Source: Streptomyces sp. SCL15-4 (GTDB lineage Bacteria; Actinomycetota; Actinomycetes; Streptomycetales; Streptomycetaceae). Taken from it: 64,000 bases of DNA. Location of the stretch: positions 5,332,001 to 5,396,000 of the forward strand of contig NZ_JAOBTQ010000001.1 of the NCBI RefSeq assembly GCF_033366695.1. The letters run 5' to 3'. Position 1 is the first letter of the stretch. Every line of letters begins with the position of its first letter. The translations under genes were made by a program, and so were the position numbers. Below the pieces are notes generated by a model that was given only the letters and a program-made list of their open reading frames with translations, made no database searches and had not been told where the DNA came from. Positions 34,856-44,313 of the stretch are shown one piece after another.

Positions 34856-35416
34856 GTGGACAACGACGTCTCCGCGGGAAACGTGAGCACCGCCGTGGCC
34901 GGCCGGCTGGCCCTCGCCCTCACCCTCTTGGCGTTCGGGCTCGGCACGACCGGGGTCATCCACGGCGTGGACGCCTCCGACACCGTGACCGTGGCGCACT
35001 ACGTGGGCGGGGTGACCCTCTTCCTCGTCGGTCTGCTGGCCCTGCACGACGGCGCCGCCGCCTCCGGCGCGGGATATGTGGCCCTGGGCGCCCTGTGGTT
35101 CGCCTGGGCCGTGTCGGACCGCGGACCGGCCAACGCGGCCGGGCTCTTCCTCGTGCTGTTCGCCCTGGTCGCCCTCACCCTGACCCTCACCGGCCGGGAC
35201 GGCCTGGGCCGGCTGCTGTACGGACTGCTGTTCCTCGCCATGCTGGTGCTGGCCGTCGCGGCCTTCGCCGGCAGTTCCTTCCTCGCGAGGGCCGGAGGAT
35301 GGGTGGCCGTCGCCTCGGGCGCGGTGGCCTGGTACGCGGCGACGGCGGCGCTCGCGCACTGGCCGACGGTGGTGTCCCGGCGTGCCGCGGGCCGGCGGGT
35401 GACGGCCACCGGCTGA
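34856..35416 (+). CDS. GPR1/FUN34/YaaH-family membrane protein
   Basis: 186-aa integral membrane protein with about six helices, resembling the acetate/succinate transporter (SatP/YaaH) family in length and helix spacing but without a clear NPAPLGL motif. The N-terminal segment NVSTAVAGRLALALTLLAFG and C-terminal WVAVASGAVAWYAATAA match actinobacterial members. The GTG at 34856 follows AAGGGAG. A weak-acid transport role is inferred from family only. Confidence 0.7.
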   Translation: MDNDVSAGNVSTAVAGRLALALTLLAFGLGTTGVIHGVDASDTVTVAHYVGGVTLFLVGLLALHDGAAASGAGYVALGALWFAWAVSDRGPANAAGLFLVLFALVALTLTLTGRDGLGRLLYGLLFLAMLVLAVAAFAGSSFLARAGGWVAVASGAVAWYAATAALAHWPTVVSRRAAGRRVTATG

Positions 35417-35434
35417 CAGCGAGCGGCATGAGAA

Positions 35435-35471
35435 GGACCCCCGCGTGCACTGGTGGCACACGCGGGGGTCC
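35435..35471. terminator. Bidirectional terminator, 13-bp stem
   Basis: GGACCCCCGCGTG (35435-35447) pairs with CACGCGGGGGTCC (35459-35471), loop of 11 nt, between convergent genes ending at 35416 and 35487. Confidence 0.85.
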
Positions 35472-35486
35472 GTTCTGCTCTCGCGC

Positions 35487-37304
35487 CTACTCGACCGTGA
35501 CCGACTTGGCGAGGTTCCTCGGCTTGTCGATGTCCCGGCCGAGCGCCTTCGCCGTGTGGTAGGCGAGGAGCTGGAGGGGGATGCCCATCAGGATCGGGTC
35601 CAGTTCGTCCTCGTTCTTCGGGACGATGATCGTCTGGTCCGCCTTCTCCTGGTGCTGGTGGGCCACCGCCAGGATCTTGCCCTCGCGGGCCTTGATCTCC
35701 TCCAGGGCCGCGCGGTTCTTCTCCAGCAGGTCGTCGTCGGGGACGATCGCGACCGTGGGCAGGGCCGGCTCGATGAGGGCCAGCGGGCCGTGCTTCAGCT
35801 CGGAGGCGGGGTAGGCCTCGGCGTGGATGTAGGAGACCTCCTTGAGCTTCAGGGAGGCCTCGCGGGCCACCGGGTAGCCCCGGACGCGGCCGATGAAGAG
35901 CATCGAGCGGGCGTCGGCGTAGCTCTCCGCCAGCCGCTTGATCTCCTCCTCCTGCTTGAGGATCTCGGAGATCTGCTGCGGCAGCTTGCGCAGGCCCTCG
36001 ATGATCCGCTTGCCGTCGCGCACCGACAGGTCGCGGGTGCGGCCGAGGTGCAGCGCCAGCAGCGCGAAGGCCACCGTGGTGTTGGTGAAGCACTTGGTGG
36101 AGACGACGCAGACCTCGGGACCGGCGTGGACGTAGACACCGCCGTCGGCCTCGCGGGCGATCGCCGAGCCGACCACGTTGACCACGCCGAGGACCCGCGC
36201 GCCCTTGCGCTTCAGTTCCTGCACGGCGGCCAGGACGTCGTACGTCTCACCGGACTGCGAGACGGCGATGTACAGGGTGTCGGGGTCCACGACCGGGTTG
36301 CGGTAGCGGAACTCGGAGGCGGGCTCGGCGTCGGCGGGGATGCGGGCCAGCTCCTCGATCATCTGGGCGCCGATCATGCCCGCGTGGTACGAGGTGCCGC
36401 AGCCGAGGATCTTCACCCGGCGGATCCGCCGGGCCTCGCGGGCGTCCAGGTTGAGGCCGCCGAGGTGCACGGTGGAGAACCGGTCGTCGATGCGGCCGCG
36501 CAGCACGCGGTCCACGGCGTCGGCCTGCTCGGAGATCTCCTTGTGCATGTAGGTGTCGTGGCCGCCCATGTCGTACGACTCGGCCTCCCACTCCACCGTG
36601 GTGGGCTCGGCGGTGGTGCGCGTGCCCTCGGTGGTGTAGGTGCGGAAGTCGTCGGCCTTGAGGGTGGCCATCTCGCCGTCGTCGAGGGTCACTATCTGGC
36701 GGGTGTGGGTGACCAGCGCGGCGATGTCGGAGGCGACGAACATCTCCTTCTCGCCGATGCCGAGGACGACCGGGGAGCCGTTGCGGGCCACCACGATCCG
36801 GTCCGGGAAGTCGGCGTGCAGGACGGCGATGCCGTAGGTGCCCTCGACCAGCCGGACCGCTTGGCGGACCTTGTCCTCCAGCTTCTCGGCCGTCGAGCGG
36901 GCGATCAGGTGGGTGAGGACCTCGGTGTCCGTCTCGGAGAGGAACTCCACGCCGTCCGCCTCCAGCTTGCGGCGCAGGTCGGCGGCGTTGTCGATGATGC
37001 CGTTGTGGACGACGGCCACCTTCTGGTCGGCCGACATGTGCGGGTGGGCGTTCACGTCGGAGGGGACGCCGTGGGTGGCCCAGCGGGTGTGGGCGATGCC
37101 GGTGGTGCCCTTGAAGCGCGCCGGGACCTTGGCCTCCAGGTCGCGCACCCGGCCCTTGGCCTTGACCATCTTCAGGCCGGGCGTCTTCGGGGAGGTGACG
37201 ACGAGGCCCGCGGAGTCGTAGCCGCGGTACTCCAGGCGCTGGAGGCCCTCCAGGAGGAGGGGGGCGACGTCACGCTTCCCGATGTATCCGACAATTCCGC
37301 ACAT
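35487..37304 (-). CDS. glmS: Glutamine-fructose-6-phosphate aminotransferase
   Basis: 605-aa enzyme making glucosamine-6-phosphate from fructose-6-phosphate and glutamine, the first step to UDP-GlcNAc for peptidoglycan. The nucleophile is Cys2 (MCGIVGYIG); the glutaminase domain occupies about 1-225 (HTRWATHGVPSDVNAHPH). Two SIS sugar-binding domains follow (CGTSYHAGMIG, SQSGETYDVL), with the C-terminal KPRNLAKSVTVE. Full length. A 72-bp gap to the small gene upstream suggests co-transcription; no glmS ribozyme is expected or seen. Confidence 0.97.
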   Translation of the reverse strand: MCGIVGYIGKRDVAPLLLEGLQRLEYRGYDSAGLVVTSPKTPGLKMVKAKGRVRDLEAKVPARFKGTTGIAHTRWATHGVPSDVNAHPHMSADQKVAVVHNGIIDNAADLRRKLEADGVEFLSETDTEVLTHLIARSTAEKLEDKVRQAVRLVEGTYGIAVLHADFPDRIVVARNGSPVVLGIGEKEMFVASDIAALVTHTRQIVTLDDGEMATLKADDFRTYTTEGTRTTAEPTTVEWEAESYDMGGHDTYMHKEISEQADAVDRVLRGRIDDRFSTVHLGGLNLDAREARRIRRVKILGCGTSYHAGMIGAQMIEELARIPADAEPASEFRYRNPVVDPDTLYIAVSQSGETYDVLAAVQELKRKGARVLGVVNVVGSAIAREADGGVYVHAGPEVCVVSTKCFTNTTVAFALLALHLGRTRDLSVRDGKRIIEGLRKLPQQISEILKQEEEIKRLAESYADARSMLFIGRVRGYPVAREASLKLKEVSYIHAEAYPASELKHGPLALIEPALPTVAIVPDDDLLEKNRAALEEIKAREGKILAVAHQHQEKADQTIIVPKNEDELDPILMGIPLQLLAYHTAKALGRDIDKPRNLAKSVTVE

Positions 37305-37376
37305 GTAGAGAGATATCCCTTGACTGTCGCTGGTCCGGGCCGAGTGGGCCGGGCTGTCCTGGGCGGGCCGCGGCCG

Positions 37377-37634
37377 TCAGCCGTAGACCATGCGGCGCAG
37401 CTGCCTGAGCGTCAGCTCCGGCGGCGCCACCGCCCGGTACTTCAGGTCCGCCTCGATCCGCTGGAAGATCTCCGCGTTCAGCAGGCCCTGGGCCTGGAGT
37501 TCGCGGTGGCGGCGACGGACGTACTCCTGGGTCGTCTCGTCGAAGTAGGCGAGCACGTCCTGGACCACGCGCAGTGCCTCGCCCCGGTTCAGGGGCGTGG
37601 ACCGCGTCAGATGATCTACGAGTTCGTCGTGCAC
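37377..37634 (-). CDS. Small conserved protein upstream of glmS
   Basis: 85-aa soluble, helical protein starting VHDELVDHLTRS and ending LTLRQLRRMVYG. Not recognised. The GTG at 37634 is preceded by CCCCAGGATCTACCGG, giving an AGGA ribosome site; a TTG at 37670 (97 aa) is possible but lacks one. It lies 72 bp before glmS on the same strand, so a link to cell-wall precursor supply is possible but unproven. Confidence 0.6.
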   Translation of the reverse strand: MHDELVDHLTRSTPLNRGEALRVVQDVLAYFDETTQEYVRRRHRELQAQGLLNAEIFQRIEADLKYRAVAPPELTLRQLRRMVYG

Positions 37635-37721
37635 CCGGTAGATCCTGGGGTACCCGCGCCGGTTTCGCAAGAATCGTGCCCGATTCCGGGCAGAGGGCTG
37701 TTGAAACTCTTATGGCGCCCT

Positions 37722-37743
37722 GTTCGCCCGCCGTCCATCCGGA
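37722..37743 (+). promoter_or_regulatory. PHO-box-like direct repeat
   Basis: GTTCGCCCGCC (37722-37732) and GTCCATCCGGA (37733-37743) form two adjoining 11-nt units resembling the Streptomyces PhoP unit GTTCACC plus four bases, with one and two mismatches. It is 42 bp before a secreted metallophosphoesterase gene, a fitting target. Confidence 0.45.
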
Positions 37744-37784
37744 GTCCCGTATCCCGTTGCCCGAGCCGACCAGTTTCAGACGCC

Positions 37785-39362
37785 ATGGACATTCCTCGTA
37801 TGGGCGTTCCCGAGAAGCTGGCCGAGCGCATGAGCATGGCCGAACAGCACGAGTACCTGCGCGCCAGATTCTCGCGGCGCACCATGATCAGGGGCGGCGC
37901 GGTCACGCTGGGCGCCGTCACCGGTGGCGCGTTCGTGCCGGGTGCCACCGCGCAGGCCGCCGCGCCGGCCCGCCCCGCCGCTCCCGCCGCCCCGGTCGAC
38001 GGCGCCCGCGTCGCGCCCTTCGGCCGCCACCTGGCCTGGGGCAACGACCCGCGCACCGAGGTCACCGTCTCCTGGCAGGTCCCGGTCGCCGTCAAGAAGC
38101 CCTTCATCCGGATCGGCGCCCACCCCTGGGACCTCTCCCGCAAGCTGGAGGCCGAGGTCCGCACCCTGTACACCCCGGCCGGGGTCGGCGCGAGCGGCGA
38201 CCACACCCAGTACTACCTGCATGCCAGGCTCACCCGCCTGCGCCCGGGCCGGACCTACTACTACGGCGTGGGCCACCAGGGCTTCGACCCGGCCGAGCCG
38301 CACCTGCTGGGCACCGTGGGCACCTTCACCACCGCCCCCGCCCACAAGGCGCCCTTCACCTTCACCGCCTTCGGCGACGAGGGCGTCGGTTACCACGGCC
38401 TGGCCAACAACAGCCTCCTGCTCGGCCAGAACCCCGCCTTCCACCTGCACGCCGGCGACATCGCCTACGCCGACCCGTCCGGCGCGGGCAAGACCGCCGA
38501 CACCGGCTTCGACGCGCGCACCTGGGACTCCTTCCTCGCCCAGACCGAGACCGTCGCCAAGCAGGTCCCGTGGATGCCGGCGTACGGCAACCACGACATG
38601 GAGGCCTGGTACTCGCCCAACGGCTACGGCGGCGAGGACGCCCGCTGGACCCTGCCGGACAACGGCCCGGACCGGAAGAACCTGCCGGGCGTCTACTCCT
38701 TCGTCTACGGCAACACCGCCGTCATCTCGCTCGACGCCAACGACATCTCCTTCGAGATCCCTGCGAACCTGGGCATTTCCGGCGGAACGCAGACCAAATG
38801 GCTGGAAGGACAGCTGAAGAAGTTCCGCGCCGCCAAGGACGTGGACTTCGTCGTCGTCTTCTTCCACCACTGCGCCTACTGCACCTCCACCGCCCACGCC
38901 TCCGAGGGCGGAGTGCGCGAGGAGTGGGTGCCGCTGTTCGAGAAGTACACCGTGGACCTGGTCATCAACGGCCACAACCACCAGTACGAGCGCACCGACG
39001 TGATCAAGGACGGCCGGGTCGTCAAGAAGCTGCCCATCGGCGGCACCGCCTACCCCGAGACCGAGGGCGTGGTCTACGTCACCGCCGGCGCGGCCGGCCG
39101 CAGCCTGTACGCCTTCTCCGCTCCCGACACCTACGAGGGCCACGAGCACGAGACCGACTCCGTGGCCTCGTTCGTCAACACCGAGGACGGCAAGGTCCAC
39201 GAGACCGTCGGCTGGTCCCGGGTGCGCTACCTGAACTACTCCTTCCTGCGCGTGGACGTCAGCCCCGCGCCGAAGGGCCGCCAGGCCACGCTGAAGGTGT
39301 CGGGCATCGCCGAGACCGGCGACCGCGTCGACCACTTCACCGTGTCCCGCACGGCCAAGTAG
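37785..39362 (+). CDS. Tat-exported purple-acid-phosphatase-like metallophosphoesterase
   Basis: 525-aa secreted phosphatase. The Tat signal has the twin-arginine motif FSRRTMIRGG at about residues 29-38, cleavage near AQAAAPA. A fibronectin-like N-terminal domain (about 75-185) precedes the calcineurin-type core with FTAFGDEG, HAGDIAYAD, AYGNHDMEAW, VVFFHHCAYC and INGHNHQYER supplying the two-metal site. It releases phosphate from esters outside the cell. A later ATG at 37800 is an alternative start. A PHO-box-like repeat upstream suggests phosphate-starvation control. Confidence 0.88.
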   Translation: MDIPRMGVPEKLAERMSMAEQHEYLRARFSRRTMIRGGAVTLGAVTGGAFVPGATAQAAAPARPAAPAAPVDGARVAPFGRHLAWGNDPRTEVTVSWQVPVAVKKPFIRIGAHPWDLSRKLEAEVRTLYTPAGVGASGDHTQYYLHARLTRLRPGRTYYYGVGHQGFDPAEPHLLGTVGTFTTAPAHKAPFTFTAFGDEGVGYHGLANNSLLLGQNPAFHLHAGDIAYADPSGAGKTADTGFDARTWDSFLAQTETVAKQVPWMPAYGNHDMEAWYSPNGYGGEDARWTLPDNGPDRKNLPGVYSFVYGNTAVISLDANDISFEIPANLGISGGTQTKWLEGQLKKFRAAKDVDFVVVFFHHCAYCTSTAHASEGGVREEWVPLFEKYTVDLVINGHNHQYERTDVIKDGRVVKKLPIGGTAYPETEGVVYVTAGAAGRSLYAFSAPDTYEGHEHETDSVASFVNTEDGKVHETVGWSRVRYLNYSFLRVDVSPAPKGRQATLKVSGIAETGDRVDHFTVSRTAK

Positions 39363-39380
39363 GCCTCCCGGTACGCGGCG

Positions 39381-39408
39381 GCGGTCCTCACAGGCGCTTG
39401 AGGACCGC
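39381..39408. terminator. Hairpin between convergent genes
   Basis: GCGGTCCTC (39381-39389) and GAGGACCGC (39400-39408) pair with a 10-nt loop, overlapping the stop of the DUF4429 gene. Likely a shared terminator. Confidence 0.6.
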
Positions 39409-40260
39409 CTGCTTGGCCAGCGCGAACTCCTCGTCCGTGAGCACCCCGTCGCGGTGCAGCCCGCCCAGCTCCCGCAGCCGCCGCAGCAGCGTGTCGTGGT
39501 CGTCCCCGGCCGTCTCCCCGGCCGGCTGCGCCGGAATCCGCCGTGCGTCCGCCCGCGCGGCCGACGGGTGCGGCAGCCGGGCCTGCACCGCCGCCGCGAC
39601 CAGGGCCATCAGCGGGTCCTTCCGGAACCCCCGCAGCTCGACGGCGTTCGGGTCGTACTTGGGCGGCGCGCCGACCGGTGCGCCGCGCACCAGGAACCGC
39701 AGGTGCCCGTTCTCCAGGCCGGCCGCCGGCTGCCACTCCACACCGGTCAGGTCGGCCAGGTCGATGGTGCGCGGACCGGCCGACGCCTTGGACTCCTCCG
39801 TCTTCCAGTTCCACTCCAGCCGCACCCGCTCCCCGTCGAAGGCCGCCGTGCCGTCCCCGGCCGAGGCGGACACCGGCAGCGACGGCCCCGGCAGCAGGTA
39901 CTCGTCCACCGGGCCGGCGGGAACCCCGTCCAGCAGCAGGGCGTTGCGCACTTCGTCGGTGACGTACTCGGCCACGCCGTACCGGTCGGGCTCCACGGCC
40001 AGCCGGTAGGGGTCGTGCGGGCCGGCCAGCCGGCCGGCGGTGGCCTGGAGGAGGGGATCGGCGCCGTCGCGCAGCCGCAGCCCGAGCCGCCCCGACTTGC
40101 GGCCCTGCTCGAACGAGATGCCGGCCAACGCCTCCAGGGGCACGAGGAGTTCGCCCAGTTCACGCCGGAGCGGACTCACCCCCTTGTCCCGGCCCGGAGT
40201 GATCCGCAGCGCGTCGCCGTCGAAGGCCCAAGTGCCGTCCTTCTGGATGATGTCCGCCAT
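39388..40260 (-). CDS. DUF4429 protein with C-terminal SHOCT domain
   Basis: 290-aa cytoplasmic protein. Two DUF4429-type beta domains occupy about residues 1-230 (DGTWAFDGDALRITPG; FDGERVRLEWNWK), and the last 35 residues (LRRLRELGGLHRDGVLTDEE) are a SHOCT oligomerisation helix pair. Function of this architecture is not established; membrane or phage-related roles have been suggested for SHOCT proteins generally. The ATG at 40260 is supported by the conserved N-terminus. Confidence 0.82.
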   Translation of the reverse strand: MADIIQKDGTWAFDGDALRITPGRDKGVSPLRRELGELLVPLEALAGISFEQGRKSGRLGLRLRDGADPLLQATAGRLAGPHDPYRLAVEPDRYGVAEYVTDEVRNALLLDGVPAGPVDEYLLPGPSLPVSASAGDGTAAFDGERVRLEWNWKTEESKASAGPRTIDLADLTGVEWQPAAGLENGHLRFLVRGAPVGAPPKYDPNAVELRGFRKDPLMALVAAAVQARLPHPSAARADARRIPAQPAGETAGDDHDTLLRRLRELGGLHRDGVLTDEEFALAKQAVLKRL

Positions 40261-40343
40261 ATAGGAATTGTTTCACCCGTTCTGCGGGACAGTCAGGGTA
40301 GACCCCGTTCGACGGTCACCTCCCCCCACCGATGGGAGCGCAT

Positions 40344-41954
40344 GTGAGACCGAACCACGGCACGACTCCCCGGATCCTCCCCCACCTCCTCGCCACCCTC
40401 CTGCTCGCGGCGGTCGGCGTCGTCGCCCTCGACGCGGCCCCCGAGGCCCGGGCCGCCACCCAGGCCCCGCCGATCCCGCTGGACCGCGTCATCCCCGCAC
40501 CCGCCTCGGTCACCCCGGGCGGCACGCCGTACCGCATCACCCGCGCCACCCGCGTCCGTGTCGACGGTTCCGCCGAGGCCCGCCGCGTCGGCGCCTACCT
40601 CGCCGGCATCCTGCGCCGCTCCACCGGCTACCCGCTGCCGCTCACCGGCCACGGCAAGGGCGGCATACGACTCCGCCTGGACAAGGGCGACTTCGGCGCC
40701 GAGGGCTACCGGCTGGACAGCGGCGCCGGCGGGGTGACCCTCACCGCGCGCACTCCCGCCGGGCTCTTCCACGGCGTCCAGACCCTGCGCCAGCTCCTCC
40801 CGCCGGCCGTCGAGAAGAAGACCGCGCAGCGCGGCCCCTGGCAGATCGCCGGCGGCACCGTGCGGGATCGCCCGCGCTACGCCTACCGGGGCGCCATGCT
40901 CGACGTCTCCCGGCACTTCTTCACCGTCGCCCAGGTCAAGCGCTACATCGACCAGCTGGCCCTCTACAAGGTCAACGCACTGCACCTGCACCTCAGCGAC
41001 GACCAGGGCTGGCGCATCGCCGTCGACTCCTGGCCGCGCCTGGCCACCTACGGCGGCGCCAACGAGGTCGGCGGCGGCCGGGGCGGCCACTACACCAAGG
41101 CCGACTACCGCCGGATCGTCCGCTACGCGGCCTCCCGCTACCTGGAGGTCGTCCCCGAGATCGACATGCCGGGCCACACCAACGCGGCCCTCTCCTCCTA
41201 CGCCGAGCTGAACTGCGACGGCGTGGCACCCCCGCCCTACACCGGCACCAAGGTCGGCTTCAGCTCGCTGTGCGTGCCCAAGAAGATCACCTACGACTTC
41301 GTGGACGACGTGATCCGCGAGCTGGCCGCGCTCACTCCCGGCCGCTATCTGCACATCGGCGGCGACGAGGCCCACTCCACCAGCCACCCCGACTACGTCA
41401 CCTTCATGGACCGCGTGCAGCCGGTCGTCGCCCGCTACGGCAAGACGGTCATCGGCTGGCACCAGCTCACCGGTGCCCGCCCGGCCCAAGGCGCCCTCGC
41501 CCAGTACTGGGGCCGGGACCGGACCGGCGCGGCCGAGAAGGAACAGGTCGCCAAGGCCGCCCGCAACGGCACCGGCCTGATCCTGTCCCCGGCCGACCAC
41601 ATCTACCTCGACATGAAGTACACCAACGACAGCCGCATCGGCCTCACCTGGGCGGGCCTGGTGGAGGTGCGGCGCTCCTACGACTGGAATCCGGGCGCGT
41701 ACCTCGCCGGAGTGCCCGACTCGGCCGTCCGGGGCGTCGAGGCACCCTTGTGGACGGAGACCGTGCGCGACTCCGCCGACATCGAGTACCTGGCCTTCCC
41801 CCGGCTCGCCGGAGCCGCCGAGCTGGGCTGGTCGCCGGCCGACCGCCTGGGCTGGGAAGGCTACCGGGCGCGGCTGGCGGCACAGGGCCCGCGCTGGGAC
41901 AACCTCGGCATCCGCTACTACCGCTCGCCACAGGTCCCCTGGCCCGCACGCTGA
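40344..41954 (+). CDS. Secreted GH20 beta-N-acetylhexosaminidase
   Basis: 536-aa secreted enzyme that removes GlcNAc from chitobiose and related glycans. The signal peptide (about 10-40) ends PEARAATQ. A small GH20b domain (about 47-160) precedes the GH20 barrel, with the catalytic pair in HIGGDEAHS, plus LHLHLSDDQGWRI, VVPEIDMPGHTNAA and WTETVRDSADIEY. The GTG at 40344 is chosen because GGGAG sits 5 nt before it; the ATG at 40332 has no ribosome site. No good DasR dre site was seen upstream. Together with the GH18 gene it completes chitin breakdown to GlcNAc. Confidence 0.92.
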   Translation: MRPNHGTTPRILPHLLATLLLAAVGVVALDAAPEARAATQAPPIPLDRVIPAPASVTPGGTPYRITRATRVRVDGSAEARRVGAYLAGILRRSTGYPLPLTGHGKGGIRLRLDKGDFGAEGYRLDSGAGGVTLTARTPAGLFHGVQTLRQLLPPAVEKKTAQRGPWQIAGGTVRDRPRYAYRGAMLDVSRHFFTVAQVKRYIDQLALYKVNALHLHLSDDQGWRIAVDSWPRLATYGGANEVGGGRGGHYTKADYRRIVRYAASRYLEVVPEIDMPGHTNAALSSYAELNCDGVAPPPYTGTKVGFSSLCVPKKITYDFVDDVIRELAALTPGRYLHIGGDEAHSTSHPDYVTFMDRVQPVVARYGKTVIGWHQLTGARPAQGALAQYWGRDRTGAAEKEQVAKAARNGTGLILSPADHIYLDMKYTNDSRIGLTWAGLVEVRRSYDWNPGAYLAGVPDSAVRGVEAPLWTETVRDSADIEYLAFPRLAGAAELGWSPADRLGWEGYRARLAAQGPRWDNLGIRYYRSPQVPWPAR

Positions 41955-41967
41955 CCCGGCGACAGCC

Positions 41968-42008
41968 GACGGGCACCCCGGAAGGACCGTACTTCCCAGG
42001 TGCCCGTC
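41968..42008. terminator. Bidirectional terminator between GH20 and desD
   Basis: GACGGGCACC (41968-41977) pairs with GGTGCCCGTC (41999-42008), with an inner GGAAG/CTTCC stem after a small internal loop. Confidence 0.75.
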
Positions 42009-42022
42009 CGTTCGCGGGGCCG

Positions 42023-43792
42023 TCAGAACCGGGCGAGAGGGTTCTTCAGGGTGCCGACCAGCTGGAGCGCGCCGGAGGGGTCGGCGAGGTCCACCATCTG
42101 CCTGTTGTCGCGCAGCTGGAGCCGGTTGAGGCAGGACAGCGCGAATCGAGGGGCGAACATGTCGTACTGCCGGAACCGGTCGGCCAGCCGCGGGTTCGCC
42201 TCCTGGTACGCGCGGGTGACCTCGGCGACCGTGCGCCAGAAGCCGTCCTCCTCCAGGATTCCCTCGGCGGCCAGCTGCGCGGCGAGGAAGCGGAAGAAGC
42301 AGTCGAAGACGTCCGTGAAGATCGACAGCAGCTTCTTGTCCTCGGGAACCTCCACGCGGATGCGCCGCACCTCCGGCGGCAGGTCCGCGTCCGGGTCCAT
42401 GACGGCGATCTCCTCGGCGATGTCCTTGTAGACCGCCCGCCGCACCGCGCCGTCCCGCAGCACCAGGATCGTGTTCTCGCCGTGCGGCATGAACACCAGG
42501 TCATAGGCGTAGAAGCTGTGCAGCAGCGGCACGTAGTAGGCCCGCAGGTACCGGCGCAGCCACTCCACCGGGCCGAGGCCCGACCGCTCGATCAGCGCGC
42601 CCGCGAAGGACGCGCCCTCGTGGTCGACGTGCAGCAGCGAGGCCATCGTCGCCAGGGACTCGCCCTCCTCCAGCGACGGCACCGGGCTCTCCCGCCACAG
42701 CGCGGCCAGCATCTTGCGGTACGGCGAGTAGCGGTCGGTGGCCCGCTCGTACTCCAGGTGCCGGTAGCCGACCGCGGCCCGCTCCCGGATGATCGACAGA
42801 CCGCTCGCCTTCAGCACCGGGTCGTCCTCGATCAGCCGGGCCAGCCAGTCGTTGATCGCCGGGGTCGCCTCCATGTAGGCGGCCGACAGACCGCGCATGA
42901 AGCCCATGTTGAGGACCGACAGGGCCGTCTTCACATAGTGCTTGTGCGGGGCGCTGGTGTTGAAGAAGGTACGGATCGACTGCTGGGCCAGGTACTCGTC
43001 GTCGCCCTCGCCGAGCAGGACCAGCAGGTCGCGGGCCACCTCGGCGGCGAAGGTGACGCTGAGCTTGTTCCACCACTGCCAGGGGTGGACCGGGATGAAC
43101 AGGTAGTCGGCCGGGTCCAGGCCCCGGTCGGCGAGGCGGGCCCGGAACCGCGCCACCGTCTCCTCGCCCAGCTCCTCGCGCAGGAACGACTCGTACTCGA
43201 TTCCCACGCCGGCCGTGAAGGCGGCCCGCGAGCGGTGCGCCGCCAGCCACACCAGCCGGACGGGGCTCGCGGTCTCCGGGGCGTACGACAGGTACTCGTG
43301 GACGCCGAAGCCCAGCCGGCCGTTGTTCGCGACGAAGCACGGATGGCCCTCGGTCATCCCGGTCTCGATCGCCTGGAACCCGGCGCGCGTCAGCTCCGCC
43401 GAGGTCACCCGGGGCTTGGTGAGCTTGTAGCAGGTGCCCGACAGGGTGGAGGAGATCTCCTCCAGGTACACCGGCAGGATCTCGTCGCTCAGTCCCAGGG
43501 ACTCCTTCAGCTCGATGAAGAAGTCCAGCGCGGCGAGCGGCAGTTCGCCGCCGTCGCGGTGCCGGGTGATCGAGTCGGCGTCGATCTGCCAGTGGTCCAG
43601 GGCCCGCCGCACGGCACGGAACCGGTAGGCGGTCAGCCCGTCGTCACTGCGCACCGCGTACCGGCCGCCGTCCTCCTCGGGCGTGATCAGCCGCTCGTGC
43701 GCGAACTCGGCGAGCGCCTTGCGCACCAGCAGCCGGTTGGCCTTCGCCCACCGCTCGGGGGACAGATGGGCCACGGCGTCGGCGAGGGTCAT
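42023..43792 (-). CDS. desD: Desferrioxamine synthetase DesD (IucA/IucC family)
   Basis: 589-aa NRPS-independent siderophore synthetase that joins and cyclises succinyl- or acetyl-hydroxycadaverine units into desferrioxamines using ATP. Family segments visible: VTEGHPCFVANNGRLG-type (here MTEGHPCFVANNGRLGF), HPWQWWNKL, SAPHKHYVKTALSVLNMGF and FMPHGENTILVL. Normal length. Last gene of desABCD, with a 4-bp ATGA overlap to desC, so it is translationally coupled. Iron control comes from the box upstream of desA. Confidence 0.95.
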   Translation of the reverse strand: MTLADAVAHLSPERWAKANRLLVRKALAEFAHERLITPEEDGGRYAVRSDDGLTAYRFRAVRRALDHWQIDADSITRHRDGGELPLAALDFFIELKESLGLSDEILPVYLEEISSTLSGTCYKLTKPRVTSAELTRAGFQAIETGMTEGHPCFVANNGRLGFGVHEYLSYAPETASPVRLVWLAAHRSRAAFTAGVGIEYESFLREELGEETVARFRARLADRGLDPADYLFIPVHPWQWWNKLSVTFAAEVARDLLVLLGEGDDEYLAQQSIRTFFNTSAPHKHYVKTALSVLNMGFMRGLSAAYMEATPAINDWLARLIEDDPVLKASGLSIIRERAAVGYRHLEYERATDRYSPYRKMLAALWRESPVPSLEEGESLATMASLLHVDHEGASFAGALIERSGLGPVEWLRRYLRAYYVPLLHSFYAYDLVFMPHGENTILVLRDGAVRRAVYKDIAEEIAVMDPDADLPPEVRRIRVEVPEDKKLLSIFTDVFDCFFRFLAAQLAAEGILEEDGFWRTVAEVTRAYQEANPRLADRFRQYDMFAPRFALSCLNRLQLRDNRQMVDLADPSGALQLVGTLKNPLARF

Positions 43793-44313
43793 GCGGTCAC
43801 CGCCTTCTCGAACTGCTCACGGGTGCAGAAGCTCAGCAGTGCCCGCTTCTCCGGCTTGTCGATCTCCCGTTCGGGCACGAACCCGACGGCCGCGTTCAGG
43901 GCGTGCACCGCCGTGTTGCGCACATCCGGCTCCACCACGACCCGCTCCACCGCCGGGTCGGCGAACAGGTGCGCCATCACGGCGGTGATCACGGCCCGGG
44001 TGAACCCGTGCTCCGGGCTGTCCGTGGCCGGGGTCAGGAAGTGCATGCCGACGTCCCCGGGCCGCGCCTCGTACAGCCCCACCAGCTCCCGGCGCGCGGG
44101 GTCGTAACGCTCCATCAGGAACACCGGCTCGCCGCCGCGCAGTCCGAACAGTGCGTGATGGTGCTCGTCCGCCGCGATCTCCATATAGGCCCGCTCGACG
44201 TCCTGGAGTCGCGCGTCCTGCATCATCCAGAACGCCGCCTTGGGATGCGTGACCCAGGAGTGCAGCAACTCCGCGTCGTTCAGGGGGTCGACGGGACGGA
44301 ACGTGAAAGTCAT
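43789..44313 (-). CDS. desC: Acyl-CoA N-acyltransferase DesC
   Basis: 174-aa GNAT-fold enzyme that acylates N-hydroxycadaverine (acetyl, succinyl or longer acyl-CoA), matching the siderophore-acyltransferase group: [51 protein letters not shown]. It overlaps desB and desD by 4 bp each at ATGA junctions. Confidence 0.94.
   Translation of the reverse strand: MTFTFRPVDPLNDAELLHSWVTHPKAAFWMMQDARLQDVERAYMEIAADEHHHALFGLRGGEPVFLMERYDPARRELVGLYEARPGDVGMHFLTPATDSPEHGFTRAVITAVMAHLFADPAVERVVVEPDVRNTAVHALNAAVGFVPEREIDKPEKRALLSFCTREQFEKAVTA

Noticed and set aside
35445..37780. Long plus-strand open frame across glmS
   Set aside because: It mirrors glmS codons on the opposite strand; the phosphatase starts only at 37785.
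40290..40331. DasR dre site upstream of the GH20 gene
   Set aside because: Only TAGACC matches; the left half-site does not fit the dre consensus.
40268..44107. 1279-aa plus-strand open frame
   Set aside because: It is antisense to desD and out of frame with the GH20 gene, with no recognisable domain; a typical GC-rich shadow.
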